Below are positions 1 through 11,086 of a stretch of 35,978 nucleotides of DNA, piece after piece. Origin of the DNA: Thoreauomyces humboldtii (Eukaryota > Chytridiomycota > Chytridiomycetes > Spizellomycetales > Powellomycetaceae); contig JADGJA010000150.1 of NCBI GenBank assembly GCA_027596035.1, forward strand, positions 1-35,978, written 5' to 3'. The position numbers and the translations under genes are program-made. Below the pieces are notes generated by a model, which saw only the letters and a program-made list of their open reading frames with translations, searched no databases and had not been told where the DNA came from. The stretch's first letter is position 1; every line of letters begins with the position of its first letter.

Positions 1-110
1 CCCATTCCCCATCGCAAAGACTTGCATTTCCGAACTGAACAGCGGATCTCTTGTAAACGCACCCATCGCAAATCACTCACATACATTCACATACACACGT
101 TCAACCAACC

Positions 111-1538
111 ATGGCGGAAAACACTGAGACCTTCGCCTTCCAGGCCGAGATCAGCCAGGTACGCTTCCCCACGCTTGCGCCGGAGCGACTTTTCCCATCT
201 GCTTGGCAGATGCTTATGAAGATCCCACGAGGCTAACCTTGCACCTTCGGTTTGCTCCTGATCTTTAGTTGATGTCCCTGATCATCAACACCTTCTACAG
301 CAACAAGGAGGTCTTCTTGCGAGAGATCATTTCCAACGCGTCCGATGCTCTCGACAAGGTCCGATACCAGTCCCTCACCGACCCTTCCGTCCTCGAGGCC
401 GAGAAGGAGCTCTACATCCGCCTCACTCCCGACAAGGAGAGCAAGATTCTCGAGATCCGTGATACCGGTGTCGGTATGACCAAGGCCGACCTTGTCAACA
501 ACCTCGGTACGATCGCAAAGTCGGGAACAAAGGCCTTCATGGAGGCTCTTTCTTCGGGTGCCGACATTTCCATGATTGGACAGGTGCGTGCGACATGCAC
601 ACTTCTTGCGCTTTGTAGAAGTACATGATGCTGACTCCGCCTTCCAACTGCTCAGTTCGGCGTCGGTTTCTACGCTGCCTACCTCGTTGCCGACAAGGTC
701 GAGGTCATCACCAAGCACAACGACGATGAGCAGTACATCTGGGAGTCGGCTGCCGGCGGTTCCTTCACCATCACGCGTGACACCACCAACGAGTCCATCG
801 GCCGCGGATCCATCATCCGTCTGCACATGAAGGAGGACCAGCTCGAATACCTCGAGGAGAAGACCATCAAGGACATCGTCAAGAAGCACTCCGAGTTCAT
901 TGGATACCCCATCTCCCTCGTTGTCGAGAAGGAGGTCGAGAAGGAGGTTGAGGATGAGGAGGCCGTTGAGGAGGTCAAGGACGATGAGGAGAAGCCCAAG
1001 ATCGAGGAGGTCGACGAAGAGGACTCCAAGGTCGAGAAGAAGAAGAAGACCATCAAGGAGAAGACCAAGGAGACCGAGGAGCTCAACAAGACCAAGCCCC
1101 TCTGGACCCGTAACCCCGACGACATCACCAACGAGGAGTACGCGGCTTTCTACAAGTCCCTTTCCAACGACTGGGAGGAGCACCTGTCCGTCAAGCACTT
1201 CTCTGTCGAGGGCCAGCTCGAGTTCCGCGCCATCCTCTTCGTGCCAAAGCGCGCTCCCTTCGACCTCTTCGAGACCAAGAAGAAGCGCAACAACATCAAG
1301 CTCTACGTTCGTCGTGTGTTCATCATGGACGACTGTGACGAGCTCATCCCCGAGTGGCTGAACTTCGTCAAGGGTATCGTCGACTCCGAGGATCTCCCTC
1401 TCAACATCTCCCGAGAAATGCTCCAGCAGAACAAGATCCTCAAGGTCATCCGCAAGAACCTCGTCAAGAAGTGCATCGAGATGTTCACCGAGATCGGCGA
1501 GGACAAGGAGAACTTCACCAAGTTCTACGAGGCTTTCG

Positions 1539-1570
<32 letters not shown>

Positions 1571-2401
1571 GCTGCCAACCGCAACAAGCTTGCCGAGCTC
1601 CTCCGCTACCACTCCACCAAGTCTGGTGAGGAGATGACTTCCCTCAAGGACTACATCACCCGCATGCCCGAGAAGCAGAAGAACATCTACTACATCACCG
1701 GCGAGTCTCGCGCTGGAGTCGAGAACTCTCCCTTCCTCGAGGTCCTCAAGAAGAAGGGCTTCGAGGTCCTCTACATGGTCGACCCCATCGACGAGTACTG
1801 CGTGCAGCAGCTCAAGGAGTTCGACGGCAAGAAGCTCATGTCCGTCACCAAGGAGGGCCTCGAGCTCGAGGAGGACGACGACGAGAAGAAGGTCATCGAG
1901 GAGCAGAAGGCCGAGTTCGAGCCTCTCACCAAGCAGCTCAAGGAGATTCTCGGCGACCTCGTCGAGAAGGTCGTCGTGTCGAACCGCATCGTTGCCTCTC
2001 CCTGCGTCCTCGTCACTGGTCAGCACGGCTGGTCCGCCAACATGGAGCGCATCATGAAGGCCCAGGCCCTCCGCGACTCGTCCATGTCTGCCTACATGGC
2101 GTCCAAGAAGACGCTCGAGCTCAACCCCGAGCACTCGATCATCAAGGCCCTCAAAGTCAAGGTCGACGAGGACAAGAACGACAAGACCGTCAAGGACCTC
2201 ACCCACCTCCTGTACGAGACGGCGTTGCTGGCGTCTGGATTCAGCCTCGAGGACCCATCTGGGTTCGCAAGCCGCATCCACCGCATGGTGAAGCTGGGTC
2301 TGTCGATCGACGAGGAGGACTCTTCGCCCGTGGACGCTGACGAGGGTCTGCCCCCACTGGAGGAAGCCACCGCCGAAAGCAAGATGGAGGAGGTTGACTA
2401 G
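111..2401 (+). CDS. HSP90: Cytosolic HSP90 molecular chaperone
   Basis: Three exons: 111-158, 269-583 and 656-2401, with introns of 110 and 72 nt, giving 702 residues. The N-terminal GHKL ATPase domain is complete: FLREI with the catalytic Glu near residue 35, NASDAL at 39-44, DTGVGM at 81-86, then GTIAKSGT and the [17 protein letters not shown] segment. A charged Glu/Lys linker runs from about residue 212 to 268, followed by the middle domain and a C-terminus ending in MEEVD, the TPR-cochaperone docking signal of cytosolic HSP90. No signal peptide or organelle signal is seen. The start ATG has a good context (caaccATGg), and exon 1 supplies the [11 protein letters not shown] segment typical of the family. 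The ATP-driven dimer matures kinases, receptors and other clients. Codon use is strongly biased to C/G in third positions, as in highly expressed genes. Only 110 bp of upstream sequence is present, so heat-shock elements cannot be judged. Confidence 0.98.
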
Positions 2402-2890
2402 ATTGGCGTGCCTGAGTCTGATCGCTTTTTTAAATGTATAAATGTACTTCTGTTTGAATTCAACGCGTACCTCTTTTTGTTGATCGTGACACTGCTCATG
2501 CAATCATTGTAGACGAGGTACTTACACGTGGTTCGTGCTCCTCCATGGCCTGCTTGAGACGGACGGACAGATCAGATGCCTCCTGATCGGCAACGACTTT
2601 TGTGTGTAAAAAGGGTTTGTCACGTGTCCGCGGCAATCTTGTCCAGGGAAGGAGGTAGTCCGAGGGACGGCGCACCTGAAACCGCGCCGGTGTTCAACAA
2701 ACCTTTCCTCTCTCTTCTTCCCTTCCGAAACAAAAGGAGACCTGCCCCAAATCCCCGCCTCAAATCAAAACCTTTGAACCTTCCACCGTTCGTCGTTTCT
2801 CCCCTTCGCCAGTGCCAACCCAAGCACACCCTCAACGATACGTACACATTGTTTACCCTTCACCTCAGTTCCGTAGCATTTCCTCCCGTC

Positions 2891-3709
2891 ATGCCAGCCA
2901 CCGTTAACGACTCTGACCCGGTCGCAATGGCCATTCCCAACAGTCAGACAGCACAGTCACCAGCAGTGACCGCGGCAGTCCGCGCCTTCAAGCGACAGGC
3001 AGCTCGCTCAAAGCTCAAGGACTCGGCGTGCGACCTCGTCATCCCCGCCTACGTTCCCGTGTTCGACGGAAAGAAACACACTACGACAAAGACCTCACTT
3101 AACCGCGACAGCAGCCGAACGCACCCCCACAGCGCCGACGAGCTCGTATCGTCCGACTCCGACAAGGACGTGTTGGCGGGTCGAAACGGGATCGACGTTC
3201 ACTTTGAGGAAGACAACGACGAGGACCTGGACGCTTTCTCGGACCCTTGCGTGGAACTCGTGGACAGCGGACCTGGGTCTCCGGACGGTTTCTTGGACGA
3301 CCTTTCCATCGTCCAAGCCATGGCGGTCAGACGACCCAGTGTCTCGTCCCTTCGACGTAGGAACTCGACGGGGTCGTGCAAGAACGAGGACGGAATAGAC
3401 ATCCTTGCGGACATCCCGAGAGGTTCACCTTCCCAGTACGAACATGCGTGTCCCCCGACACCAGCAAACACACCGACGTCCGGCTCCCTGTCCCGCCACC
3501 CATCTCTCACGTCGCAACACCAGTTGATGATGATCAGGGATCGTCTCGCGCAGGAGGTGGAAGCTCCCCAGCGTAAAGGTGTGACGTTCGCTCCTTCCGT
3601 ATCGGTCCACACGCAGAAGGAGTGGATAAGACGCTTGCACGGGTACCGAAAGGCTCGGAAGCGTCTCAACCGATGGCGTCTCACGTCGCTCTTTGGTACT
3701 TCCATCTGA
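2891..3709 (+). CDS. Uncharacterised protein with RVxF-like (PP1-docking-like) motif and basic C-terminus
   Basis: Single open frame of 272 residues. The frame stays open upstream to an ATG at 2576. That stretch is C/T-rich and reads like a leader, so I prefer the ATG at 2891. I do not recognise the family. The middle is acidic (FEEDNDEDLDAF) and Ser-rich, with basophilic-kinase-like sites RRPSVSS and RRRNSTGS and several Ser/Thr-Pro sites. Residues 229-233 (KGVTF), preceded by Arg, fit the [RK]-x-[VI]-x-[FW] consensus for docking to protein phosphatase 1. The last ~25 residues are rich in Arg/Lys (GYRKARKRLNRW). It may be a phosphorylated regulatory subunit, but this rests on short motifs only. 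It lies 490 bp downstream of HSP90 on the same strand, presumably with its own promoter. Confidence 0.7.
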   Translation: MPATVNDSDPVAMAIPNSQTAQSPAVTAAVRAFKRQAARSKLKDSACDLVIPAYVPVFDGKKHTTTKTSLNRDSSRTHPHSADELVSSDSDKDVLAGRNGIDVHFEEDNDEDLDAFSDPCVELVDSGPGSPDGFLDDLSIVQAMAVRRPSVSSLRRRNSTGSCKNEDGIDILADIPRGSPSQYEHACPPTPANTPTSGSLSRHPSLTSQHQLMMIRDRLAQEVEAPQRKGVTFAPSVSVHTQKEWIRRLHGYRKARKRLNRWRLTSLFGTSI

Positions 3710-3905
3710 TCGGTCTTTTTTTTTTGGTTTTTTGACACATTCCCTTTCGTTCGCTTCCCCCACGCGCATCCCACAACCTGTACATATCATTCATAATATC
3801 CCCCTCTCCGACGCCGGCAGGCTCGCAATAGTTCATGACCTGTCTCCGATATGCACTGTCCTCCACCCATCAGTGAGATGGGTTTCCGTTTCTGAAAGAA
3901 ATCAT

Positions 3906-4224
3906 ATGGCAAAAGCAAAATCGACTGCTGTCCAAACTTATGTGTGCGCAGGGAGGACTACTAGTCAGTACCCCGTACGAGTGCAGCCTGTCCAGGATGT
4001 CTCGTTAGTGCGAGAAGTGTGAGTCCTCTTTACTGATTTTCTCTAGTATTATTGTACCTGACCTCCGTCTCCATGTCATAGCGACCGAGGACCTCGAAGC
4101 GCTGCAGCCGCAAAGCGACAACCGGGCACAGTCGTCTTTCAAGAATCATCGTCAAGTTCGAGGCAGAGGAGGAACCGTGGGAAGGGTGCTCAACCCCCTG
4201 CTGGAGGTTACGCAGACTTTTTAG
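3906..4224 (+). CDS. Possible small two-exon gene (weak)
   Basis: An ATG at 3906 opens a 37-codon stretch ending at a GTGAGT donor (4019). A pyrimidine-rich tract ending in CTCTAG (4046) then leads, in the right frame, into an exon with 58 sense codons and TAG at 4222-4224, giving 96 residues. The second exon has coding-like composition (GTEDLEALQPQ-type residues, many C/G third positions) and ends in a basic RGRGG segment followed by NPLLEVTQTF. The implied intron of 28 nt is far shorter than every other intron here. The real donor may therefore lie elsewhere, or the region may be non-coding. No family is recognised. It could also be the 3' exon of a longer transcript. Confidence 0.25.
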
Positions 4225-4880
4225 ACCCACGTCACACTAGTCTCCCCCTCCACAATTCCCTCCATCCCAGCTGCGATTGTCATGGGATCCCGCACTATTT
4301 GCTAATAGACGAGACGTGACCAGGTTTTAATGATGGGGGTCACGATTCAATGAGGATTGGCTAGACGCCGCGGAGAGGCTTTATGTCAACATCCTTTAAT
4401 ACATACAAGCATCTCGACCTTCTCCGAATTGCCTCGCTACCCGGTCAGACATGGAGGCGCACAATCTCGGCCTGGTGCATCCGAACAGCCACATGGACAT
4501 GCCAGGACAGCTGCAATTCGATTGGTTGCCAAAGGGTCCTCGGTTCCTCGATTGGGCACCAACGCTTTCGACAGGCTGCGGTCGATTGAGCGATGTCAGG
4601 ATGTCAGGGGGTTTGTGCCTTTGCTTTTGTGTGTGACATCTGTGTGTGACATTGAATTTGCGTCTTTTTCCGCTTTTCCGGCCGGTCGGAGTTCTGTGCC
4701 CGAAGGCCATGTATAAAAGGGAAGCGGCCACTCTCCGCCGCCCATTTTCATCCCGTTGACCTTCGCTGGAACCACCCACTCCCCCAGCTCGTCGTGTCAC
4801 CTCTTGTCCTTCCCTTCCATTCCCGGTCCTGCCCCTTCTTGTTGCTTTCCGCTTAGAGTTGCTGAAGCTTCCTCGTAGCG
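4225..4880. other. Intergenic region and promoter of the ABC transporter
   Basis: No supported gene. A short direct repeat of TGTGTGTGACAT lies near 4628-4652. A TATA element follows at 4712, and the stretch from about 4740 to the ATG is pyrimidine-rich, as expected for a 5' leader. Confidence 0.6.
4712..4719 (+). promoter_or_regulatory. TATA box of the ABC transporter gene
   Basis: TATAAAAG within GTATAAAAGG, about 160 bp before the transporter ATG and directly upstream of a pyrimidine-rich leader. The same ten bases occur before the tyrosinase gene at 34281. Confidence 0.6.
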
Positions 4881-7800
4881 ATGACTGGTCATAATGATAG
4901 CCAGGCCTCGGTGTCTATTTCCCCCAGCGAGACCAGTGTCTCGGTGGGGGAAGAGCGAAAGCCGATGGTTACCTCGTCCGATTTCTCTATGCCTGGTCCC
5001 CTTCCTTCGGTTCCCGCTGTTGCAGGTCGTAGCTTCCAGGGCCATGGTCGTGTCGAACGGAACCTATGGTCCTTGGTCTCGTTCGGGTGGATCTTCCCTC
5101 TCTTGCGCAAATGCAGCTCCTCGACCCTCACCGAGAAGGTAGTGCGGCTTTCCGTTGCGTCCTGTCATTCGAGTTTGATACTGTCAGTCGCGGTGTCTTT
5201 GCCACAACGCGACTTGCATTTTGGTTCTCTTCGCTTGCCTCTTGCCAACACCTGCTTTGTCGTCCTTGCTCATTTCTCCGCAGGATCTTCCCGACCTTAG
5301 CCTTCAGGACGGAGCCGATTCCTCATGCGATGTCCTCGCAAGCTTCTGGGAGCAGTTTGCGGCTTTTAACCAGGGCAAAATCACCAAACCACCGTCTCTC
5401 CTGAAAGCAGTGTTGCGGGACCTTTGGCCAGTCTACTTGACGAATTTGTGAGTTACGGGATACCTTTTCTCCAATCACGTAGTAATCTTTTCTCATGGCA
5501 ACCGATTTCTCGCAGGCTGCTTGCCTCCGTCGGTGTCGCGTGCAACATCGCCCTTCCAGTCCTGATCACCAATGTCCTCGACTCCATCGAGCCCGCGCCT
5601 GGGACCTCGCCCCAATCCGTTTACATATGGGCCGTGATTTATGCCGCACTCCTCATAGTCTCTGCTGTCAGTTCCTCAGCAGCCACCGCAATGCGCCTGC
5701 GTGGTGTCATGCGCGTACGCGCCATCCTTATCGGGGCTGTATACGAAAAGTCCCTTCGCGTGCGCGCGGGCGTCAGAAGCAAGCCTGCCGAGGTCAATGT
5801 ACTGGTCGCAGCCGATGTCAAGATGCTCGAATCGTCGTCGGACTCGGCCATCAGTTTCTCGACAGGCTGTGCTCAGGTCGCCTTTGCGATGGTCTTCATC
5901 GCCAGGTTGATCGGTATCAGCACCGTAGTGGCTGCGGTGCTCTATGTCGGCCTGGCCTTTGCGGTTGGCTTAGGAACTCCAAAGTACATGCAAGGACTGG
6001 TCGTCTATCGCAAGGCCCTTGGCATCCGTACCAAGCGCTTGCGGGAACTCATTGGCGGTCTCACCCACGTCAAGTTTCACGCCCTAGAAGACCGCATGGT
6101 TGCCCCAGTGCATGCCGCAAGAAACGAGCAGCTGCTTGGGCTGCGTATCATGCTCAAGACTGTCATATTCACGGTTATCGTCCTTTCCTTGCAACAAGTA
6201 AGTTGTCCGTGAAGCTCTTCATCGTGCTTGTCTGACCCATCATCCATGCAGTCATTCATTGGTCCCATCACGATTCTCGTCTGGACAAGAATCGGAGGTG
6301 GCATGTCCGCAGCTACCGTTTTCCCACTTCTCGGTCTGCTTTCTCAACTCATCGGCCCATCGAGCACCCTCCCACCGGACATGCAAATCCTGGCCACGTT
6401 TCGGGTCAGTTACCCGCGGTTGACTACCTTCCTCTTGGCCCCAGAAGATGACCCGACCGAGGTTGCCTCTCGCGAGGAAACGGCCGAGTTAGCGGTGCAT
6501 CTGGCTAACGCATCTTTCGAGGTGGAGACTTCGAAAGATGTCGACAGCAAGAAGGTAGCAGCTGCTGGAGCAGCTGGTCTGCCCTCAATCACGGATACGG
6601 AAAAGTTCCAACTTTCCGACATCGATCTCTCCATTCCACACGGTTCACTAGTCTGCATCGTCGGTGATGTCGGCAGCGGAAAATCGAGTCTCCTGCTTGC
6701 TCTTCTCGGCCGACTTCGGAAGACGGCTGGAGATGCAGTGCTGGCTGAATCCTGCGCCTACTGTCCTCAACACCCTTGGGTGCTCTCTGGCACCGTTCGT
6801 GAAAACATTTTAGGTCAGTTCAGCGAAGCCACCGAAGAAGCAGTTTGGACAGCTCTGCGTGCTACCGGCTTGGACGAGGATCTCGACCGCATGCCCAACG
6901 GCCTTGGGGAAAGAATCGGGGAGAAGGGAATCACGTTGAGCGGAGGACAAAAGGTATAGAGGTCTTGAATAATCCGGTTTCGAAGGGTCAGTGCTAAATC
7001 ATATTTGGCAGGCACGCCTTGGTCTCGTCCGTGCGCTCGCCTCTCCAGCCAAAACTCTACTTCTCGACGACCCGCTCGCAGCGCTGGATGCGACACTCTC
7101 GTCACATGTCTTCGAGCAAGCTATTCTTGGGATGTGTACGGATCGGACTGTCCTGCTCGTTACCAATCAGATGCACTTGGTTCCTCGGTCTGACATGGTG
7201 ATAGTCATGAAGGACGGCAAAATTGCCGAATCCGGCACGTTTGAAGACTTGTGCAAGGTTCCCGGAAGTCAGCTTGCCGAGCTCCTCCATCACCAGGAGG
7301 AAGAACATCAAGTGGTCATGGCGGAAGACACGAAACAGATGATGATTGTCAAGCCTGACATTGAAGCCAAGAAAGAACATCGAGACGAGGGCCAAGTTGG
7401 ATGGAGAACCTTCTTCACTTATCTTCTCACTGCAGGGATCTTGATCCCGGCCAGTTTCTTCACTCTGTTTGCCTTTCTCCTCGCGGTGTCGTCACTCGAG
7501 CGGATCATCCTCGTAGTTTGGTCGGCGAACAAATGGGGCTGGTCCGACGACGCGTACTTCAATTTGTTTCTTGGTGTTTCGATTGGTCGGTTCCTTCTCG
7601 TTGGTATGTTCTCGGATCGAAACGTTTTGCTCTAAGAGCGACGTACGGACTAACTTTGTATGTTGCGTTTGTGCAGTACCAGGAAGTTCGCTCACGATGA
7701 TGTTGTGCTACACAGCCGGCAAGAAGCTTCATGACACCGCACTCGCCGGCCTTATGACGGCCCCTCTCTCGTAAGACGCCCTTACACTTACAATATACCT

Positions 7801-9418
7801 AACCGTCCTGAGCGCCTTTTTAACCCAAGTACTGCCACAGATACTTTGATGACCAGCCTTTGGGCCGTGTGCTGAACCGCATGACCACTGATGTACAAGC
7901 TCTCGATCTGAGAATGAGCATTCTGTTGAATCAATTCTCGCAAGGTGTCATGCCTCTGCTAACTGCCGTAGTGCTGATCTGCTATAGCAGTCCGTACTTT
8001 CTGAGTAAGTTCATTCTGCGTAGTTTCCTCCTTTCAGATGTCTGATCCAGATGCCGTTTCAGTCCAGCTAGCAGTTCTCGCCGTCCCCGCAATCCTGATG
8101 TATCGATTTTACATCAAGTCCTATCGAGAGCTCAAGCGACTTTCCTCGGTGTTGACGTCACCACTACTGAGCCATATCTCCGAGTCACTCGACGGCATTT
8201 CCACCATTTCAGCTTACGGCGCCGCTACGCGGTTCATCATTGTGCAGCGCGAGAAAACTGATCTTTACAACAAGTCCCAGCTCTTCCTTGATTCGACAAA
8301 AGCGTGGTTCACTTTGCGCCTGGACCTTCTCGCTGCAACCATTGCCTTTACCCTTTTGATTCTCGCCGGTGCAGGCGTCATCGCCCCGGCCGTTGTCGGT
8401 CTGGCGCTCGTGTCGGCTATCGAAATTGGCTCGACTGTCAACCGTTGTTTGCTGCTTTGGGGCGATACCGAAATCACTTTCAATTCGGTCGAAAGGCTCG
8501 ACCACTATGCCAAGGATCTCCCCGTGGAAGGCCCTCGTCGCCTACCGCACGATCCCTTCCCCAGCGAGGTGTGGCCAGCAGCAGGGCTCATTGAAGTCGA
8601 CTCGCTCGAGGTTCGATACCCGAACTCGACGACGCCAGCTCTTCGATCCTTGTCCCTCACAGTCCAGCCGGGCGAAACCCTCGGCATCTGCGGTCGATCT
8701 GGTGCGGGAAAGTCGTCTTTTGCCCGAGCACTCTTTCGGATCACTGAAGCATCAGACGGACGCATCGCCATCGATGGCGTCGACCTGGCAACGTTGGGAC
8801 TGGACTATCGTGGACGACTAGCTATCGTGTTGCAAGATCCTGTTCTTTTCAGCGGAAGCCTGAGAAGCAACCTCGACGTGACGGACGAGTACAGTGACGC
8901 GGACGTGTGGGACGTGTTGAACGCTGTAGGAATGGGAGAGTTTGTCGGGAAACTACCTGGAAAACTGGATCACGTCGTGGAGGAACAGGCCGGAAATTTG
9001 AGTGCTGGACAGAGACAGCTGATCTGTCTGGCAGCCGCACTGCTGGTGAAGCCGACCGTACTGATTCTCGTAAGTCTCGCGCCATATCCTTTGTGGAAGG
9101 GTGATTCTTTTAACTAATGACTTGCCCAAAATGCATCAGGATGAGGCAACTTCGGCCATCGATACCGCAACCGACGCCCGAATCCAAAAGGTCCTCCGCG
9201 AGCGATTGCCTGACACAACCAAGATCGTGGTTGCTCACCGACTCCAGTCAATTGCCATGGCAGACCGAATTATGGTGCTCGGCCAGGGGGAACTCCTGGA
9301 ACTCGGGGCTCCTCGCGTCCTGCTGAACGACCTTGAGAGTCAATTTTCGATCCTCGTCGATGCGGCCGGGTCTTCAACCTCGAAGGAGATCCGAGAGCTT
9401 GCGAACTCCGCTACATAG
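4881..9418 (+). CDS. ABC transporter, ABCC/MRP-type full transporter
   Basis: Nine exons: 4881-5138, 5284-5447, 5516-6197, 6252-6953, 7012-7603, 7677-7770, 7841-8004, 8063-9069 and 9140-9418; 1313 residues. The order is TMD1-NBD1-TMD2-NBD2, without the extra N-terminal TMD0 of long MRPs. NBD1 has Walker A GDVGSGKSS (~506), Q-loop CPQHPW, signature LSGGQ (~597) and Walker B LLLDD (~618). NBD2 has Walker A GRSGAGKSS (~1096), signature LSAGQ (~1198), Walker B LILDE (to 1223) and the switch His in VVAHRL. NBD1 has Asp in place of the catalytic Glu, as is usual in ABCC, and also Asn in place of the switch His (VTNQMH). ATP hydrolysis is therefore expected only at the site using the NBD2 Walker motifs. 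ABCC proteins export conjugates, drugs or metabolites at the plasma or vacuolar membrane; the substrate is unknown here. All splice joins keep the frame across family-conserved segments. Confidence 0.95.
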
Positions 9419-9468
9419 GCACATTCACTTTTGGTGCCATTGTCTCCTAAATTTCCTGGCTTCTAAAG

Positions 9469-10915
9469 TCATTTATACGCGAATAAACTAAGTTCTGTTC
9501 TACATAAACTACTGTTCTCGGACGCCAACCCGAACGTCCGAAGGGCATCCGCGATAGCCTCCTCGTCTCCATGGTGCTTCCCTTGATCGTCACTCAGCTT
9601 GACAACCGGCTTTCCCCCGCAAGAGTGAAGTTTGATGACAATGTTCAGTGCGTTGCTCTTGCTCCCGGTCGAGGTGTTCACGAAGTCGTTTGTGAAGTTC
9701 GTACCGACGCCAAACTTCGCCTTTGGCGTGCTCAGTCCTCTTCCCTGTCGTTCCGTCTCCAGACCGGTGACGAATCGTAGCAGGTCCAGGCATTTTTGCA
9801 CGTCCAGCGAGTCCGAAAAGACGACGGCTTTATCCCTGCAGTCAACCTCGAGGGCGTCGTAGTGCGAAAGGAGGGAGAGAAAAAAGGCGCGGGGGTCCCC
9901 AGAGTCCTGACGCACGGCTTGGTAGGTCTCAGCAAGGTCCTTAGTAAAGTCTGAAAGGAACGGGGCAGTCCCGTATGTGTCGGACAGCGCCGTTCGAAAG
10001 TGGCCGGTAGGGTACGCTGCGAGCCATCTTTCAAGAGCGTTACGGTTTGCGTGCTCAAGGGAACCGTTGAGGACTGCAAAAGGTTTCCCAGAAATTCACG
10101 GTCAAGCTTTTCGGGAGCATCTTGAGTTACGCTAGCGAGAGGGCGGATCCATACCCGATATCGCCATGATCCATTCGTGAGCCACGGTGCCAACGGGTTC
10201 CAGACCGTACTTCATCGCGAGATGGACGTTGCTCGTTCCGGCAAACTTTCCCCTTACGCTATCCGCTCCGCCGACTGGATTTGCATTCTCCTTCGCCTGC
10301 GCGGCTTTCATCGCCGCGACGACCGTGTCTTGAACGGCTGCTGACCGTCTCCTCCTGGTGCCAAACTCGGTGAAGGTGCAGCCACCTTCGATGAGTCTCG
10401 TGGTTTTGAAGGCAGCGCTCGCGAACACATCGCTGTCGGTCCAGGCCGTGTCCATGAATTCGAAATAGGTCTCGCTGATGAGGGCAAGGAGAGGAACCTC
10501 GTAGAGAATGACCTCGGGCCACAGTCCGCTGATTTGTAGCGAGAGACGGCCCCTGGTGAAGCACCGATGAATGTGGATGTGTTCAGAAGGTTTGAAAGTG
10601 AACTCTTGCAGGTACGTCAAGTAGGTCGAAGTGAAGAGGCCAGTCTTCGCAAGGAAAGCAATCTCGTCAGGTGTGATGCGAAGAGAGCTAAGATCTGGTC
10701 GAGCGATGATCATCAATGGTACTCTAGCTTGCTGTTATCGTCCAGCACTCACCTGATATTCTTTTCTGTAGACAATCGTACGCGTCCGGGCCGAAGGTCA
10801 TAGAGCGCATACGGTCCTTGAACCTGTACTCGACATGCGCCGTAGGAAATAGGTCGCATACGGCCTGCTGCATAGCAAACTTGTACAGATCATTATCCAA
10901 GATAGAGGCGGACAT
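9469..10915 (-). CDS. NPT1: Nicotinate phosphoribosyltransferase (NAD salvage)
   Basis: Three exons on the minus strand: 10915-10753, 10694-10155 and 10073-9469, with introns of 58 and 81 nt; 435 residues, close to the ~430 of yeast Npt1. It makes nicotinate mononucleotide from nicotinate and PRPP, the first step of the Preiss-Handler pathway. Supporting segments are the start [22 protein letters not shown] in the middle, GTVAHEWIM (His ~227, the segment that carries the phosphorylated His in characterised enzymes, as I recall), VRQDSGDP and [10 protein letters not shown]. The frame is open 35 codons upstream of the chosen ATG, but the family normally begins close to the SxLDxDLYKF segment. 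The first acceptor was chosen because it joins QKRIS to [12 protein letters not shown] without gap or excess relative to the yeast protein. The stop lies 50 bp from the stop of the convergent ABC transporter. Confidence 0.95.
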
Positions 10916-11086
10916 GATTTCTATGCCTTGAGTTGACGTCGGTCTGCCGTCACAGTTCTCGACTTCACGGATGTGCGTGCGGTCTGCGCGGATGAGCATG
11001 CTGATCCACAAACTTGGCACAGTTACGTCCTTCTCACGCGTCTAAATATTCCACAGAAAATGGCTGTGCTTCTAACTACTGTATAT

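Noticed and set aside
233..2503. A 756-codon open frame antisense to HSP90
   Set aside because: It mirrors the codon bias of HSP90: third positions rich in C/G leave few antisense stops. The product is a low-complexity Leu/Val/Asp/Glu string with no family resemblance.
2576..2890. In-frame N-terminal extension of the gene at 2891
   Set aside because: The stretch has C/T-rich leader composition with many Pro/Arg codons and no conserved feature, so the ATG at 2891 fits better. Not excluded.
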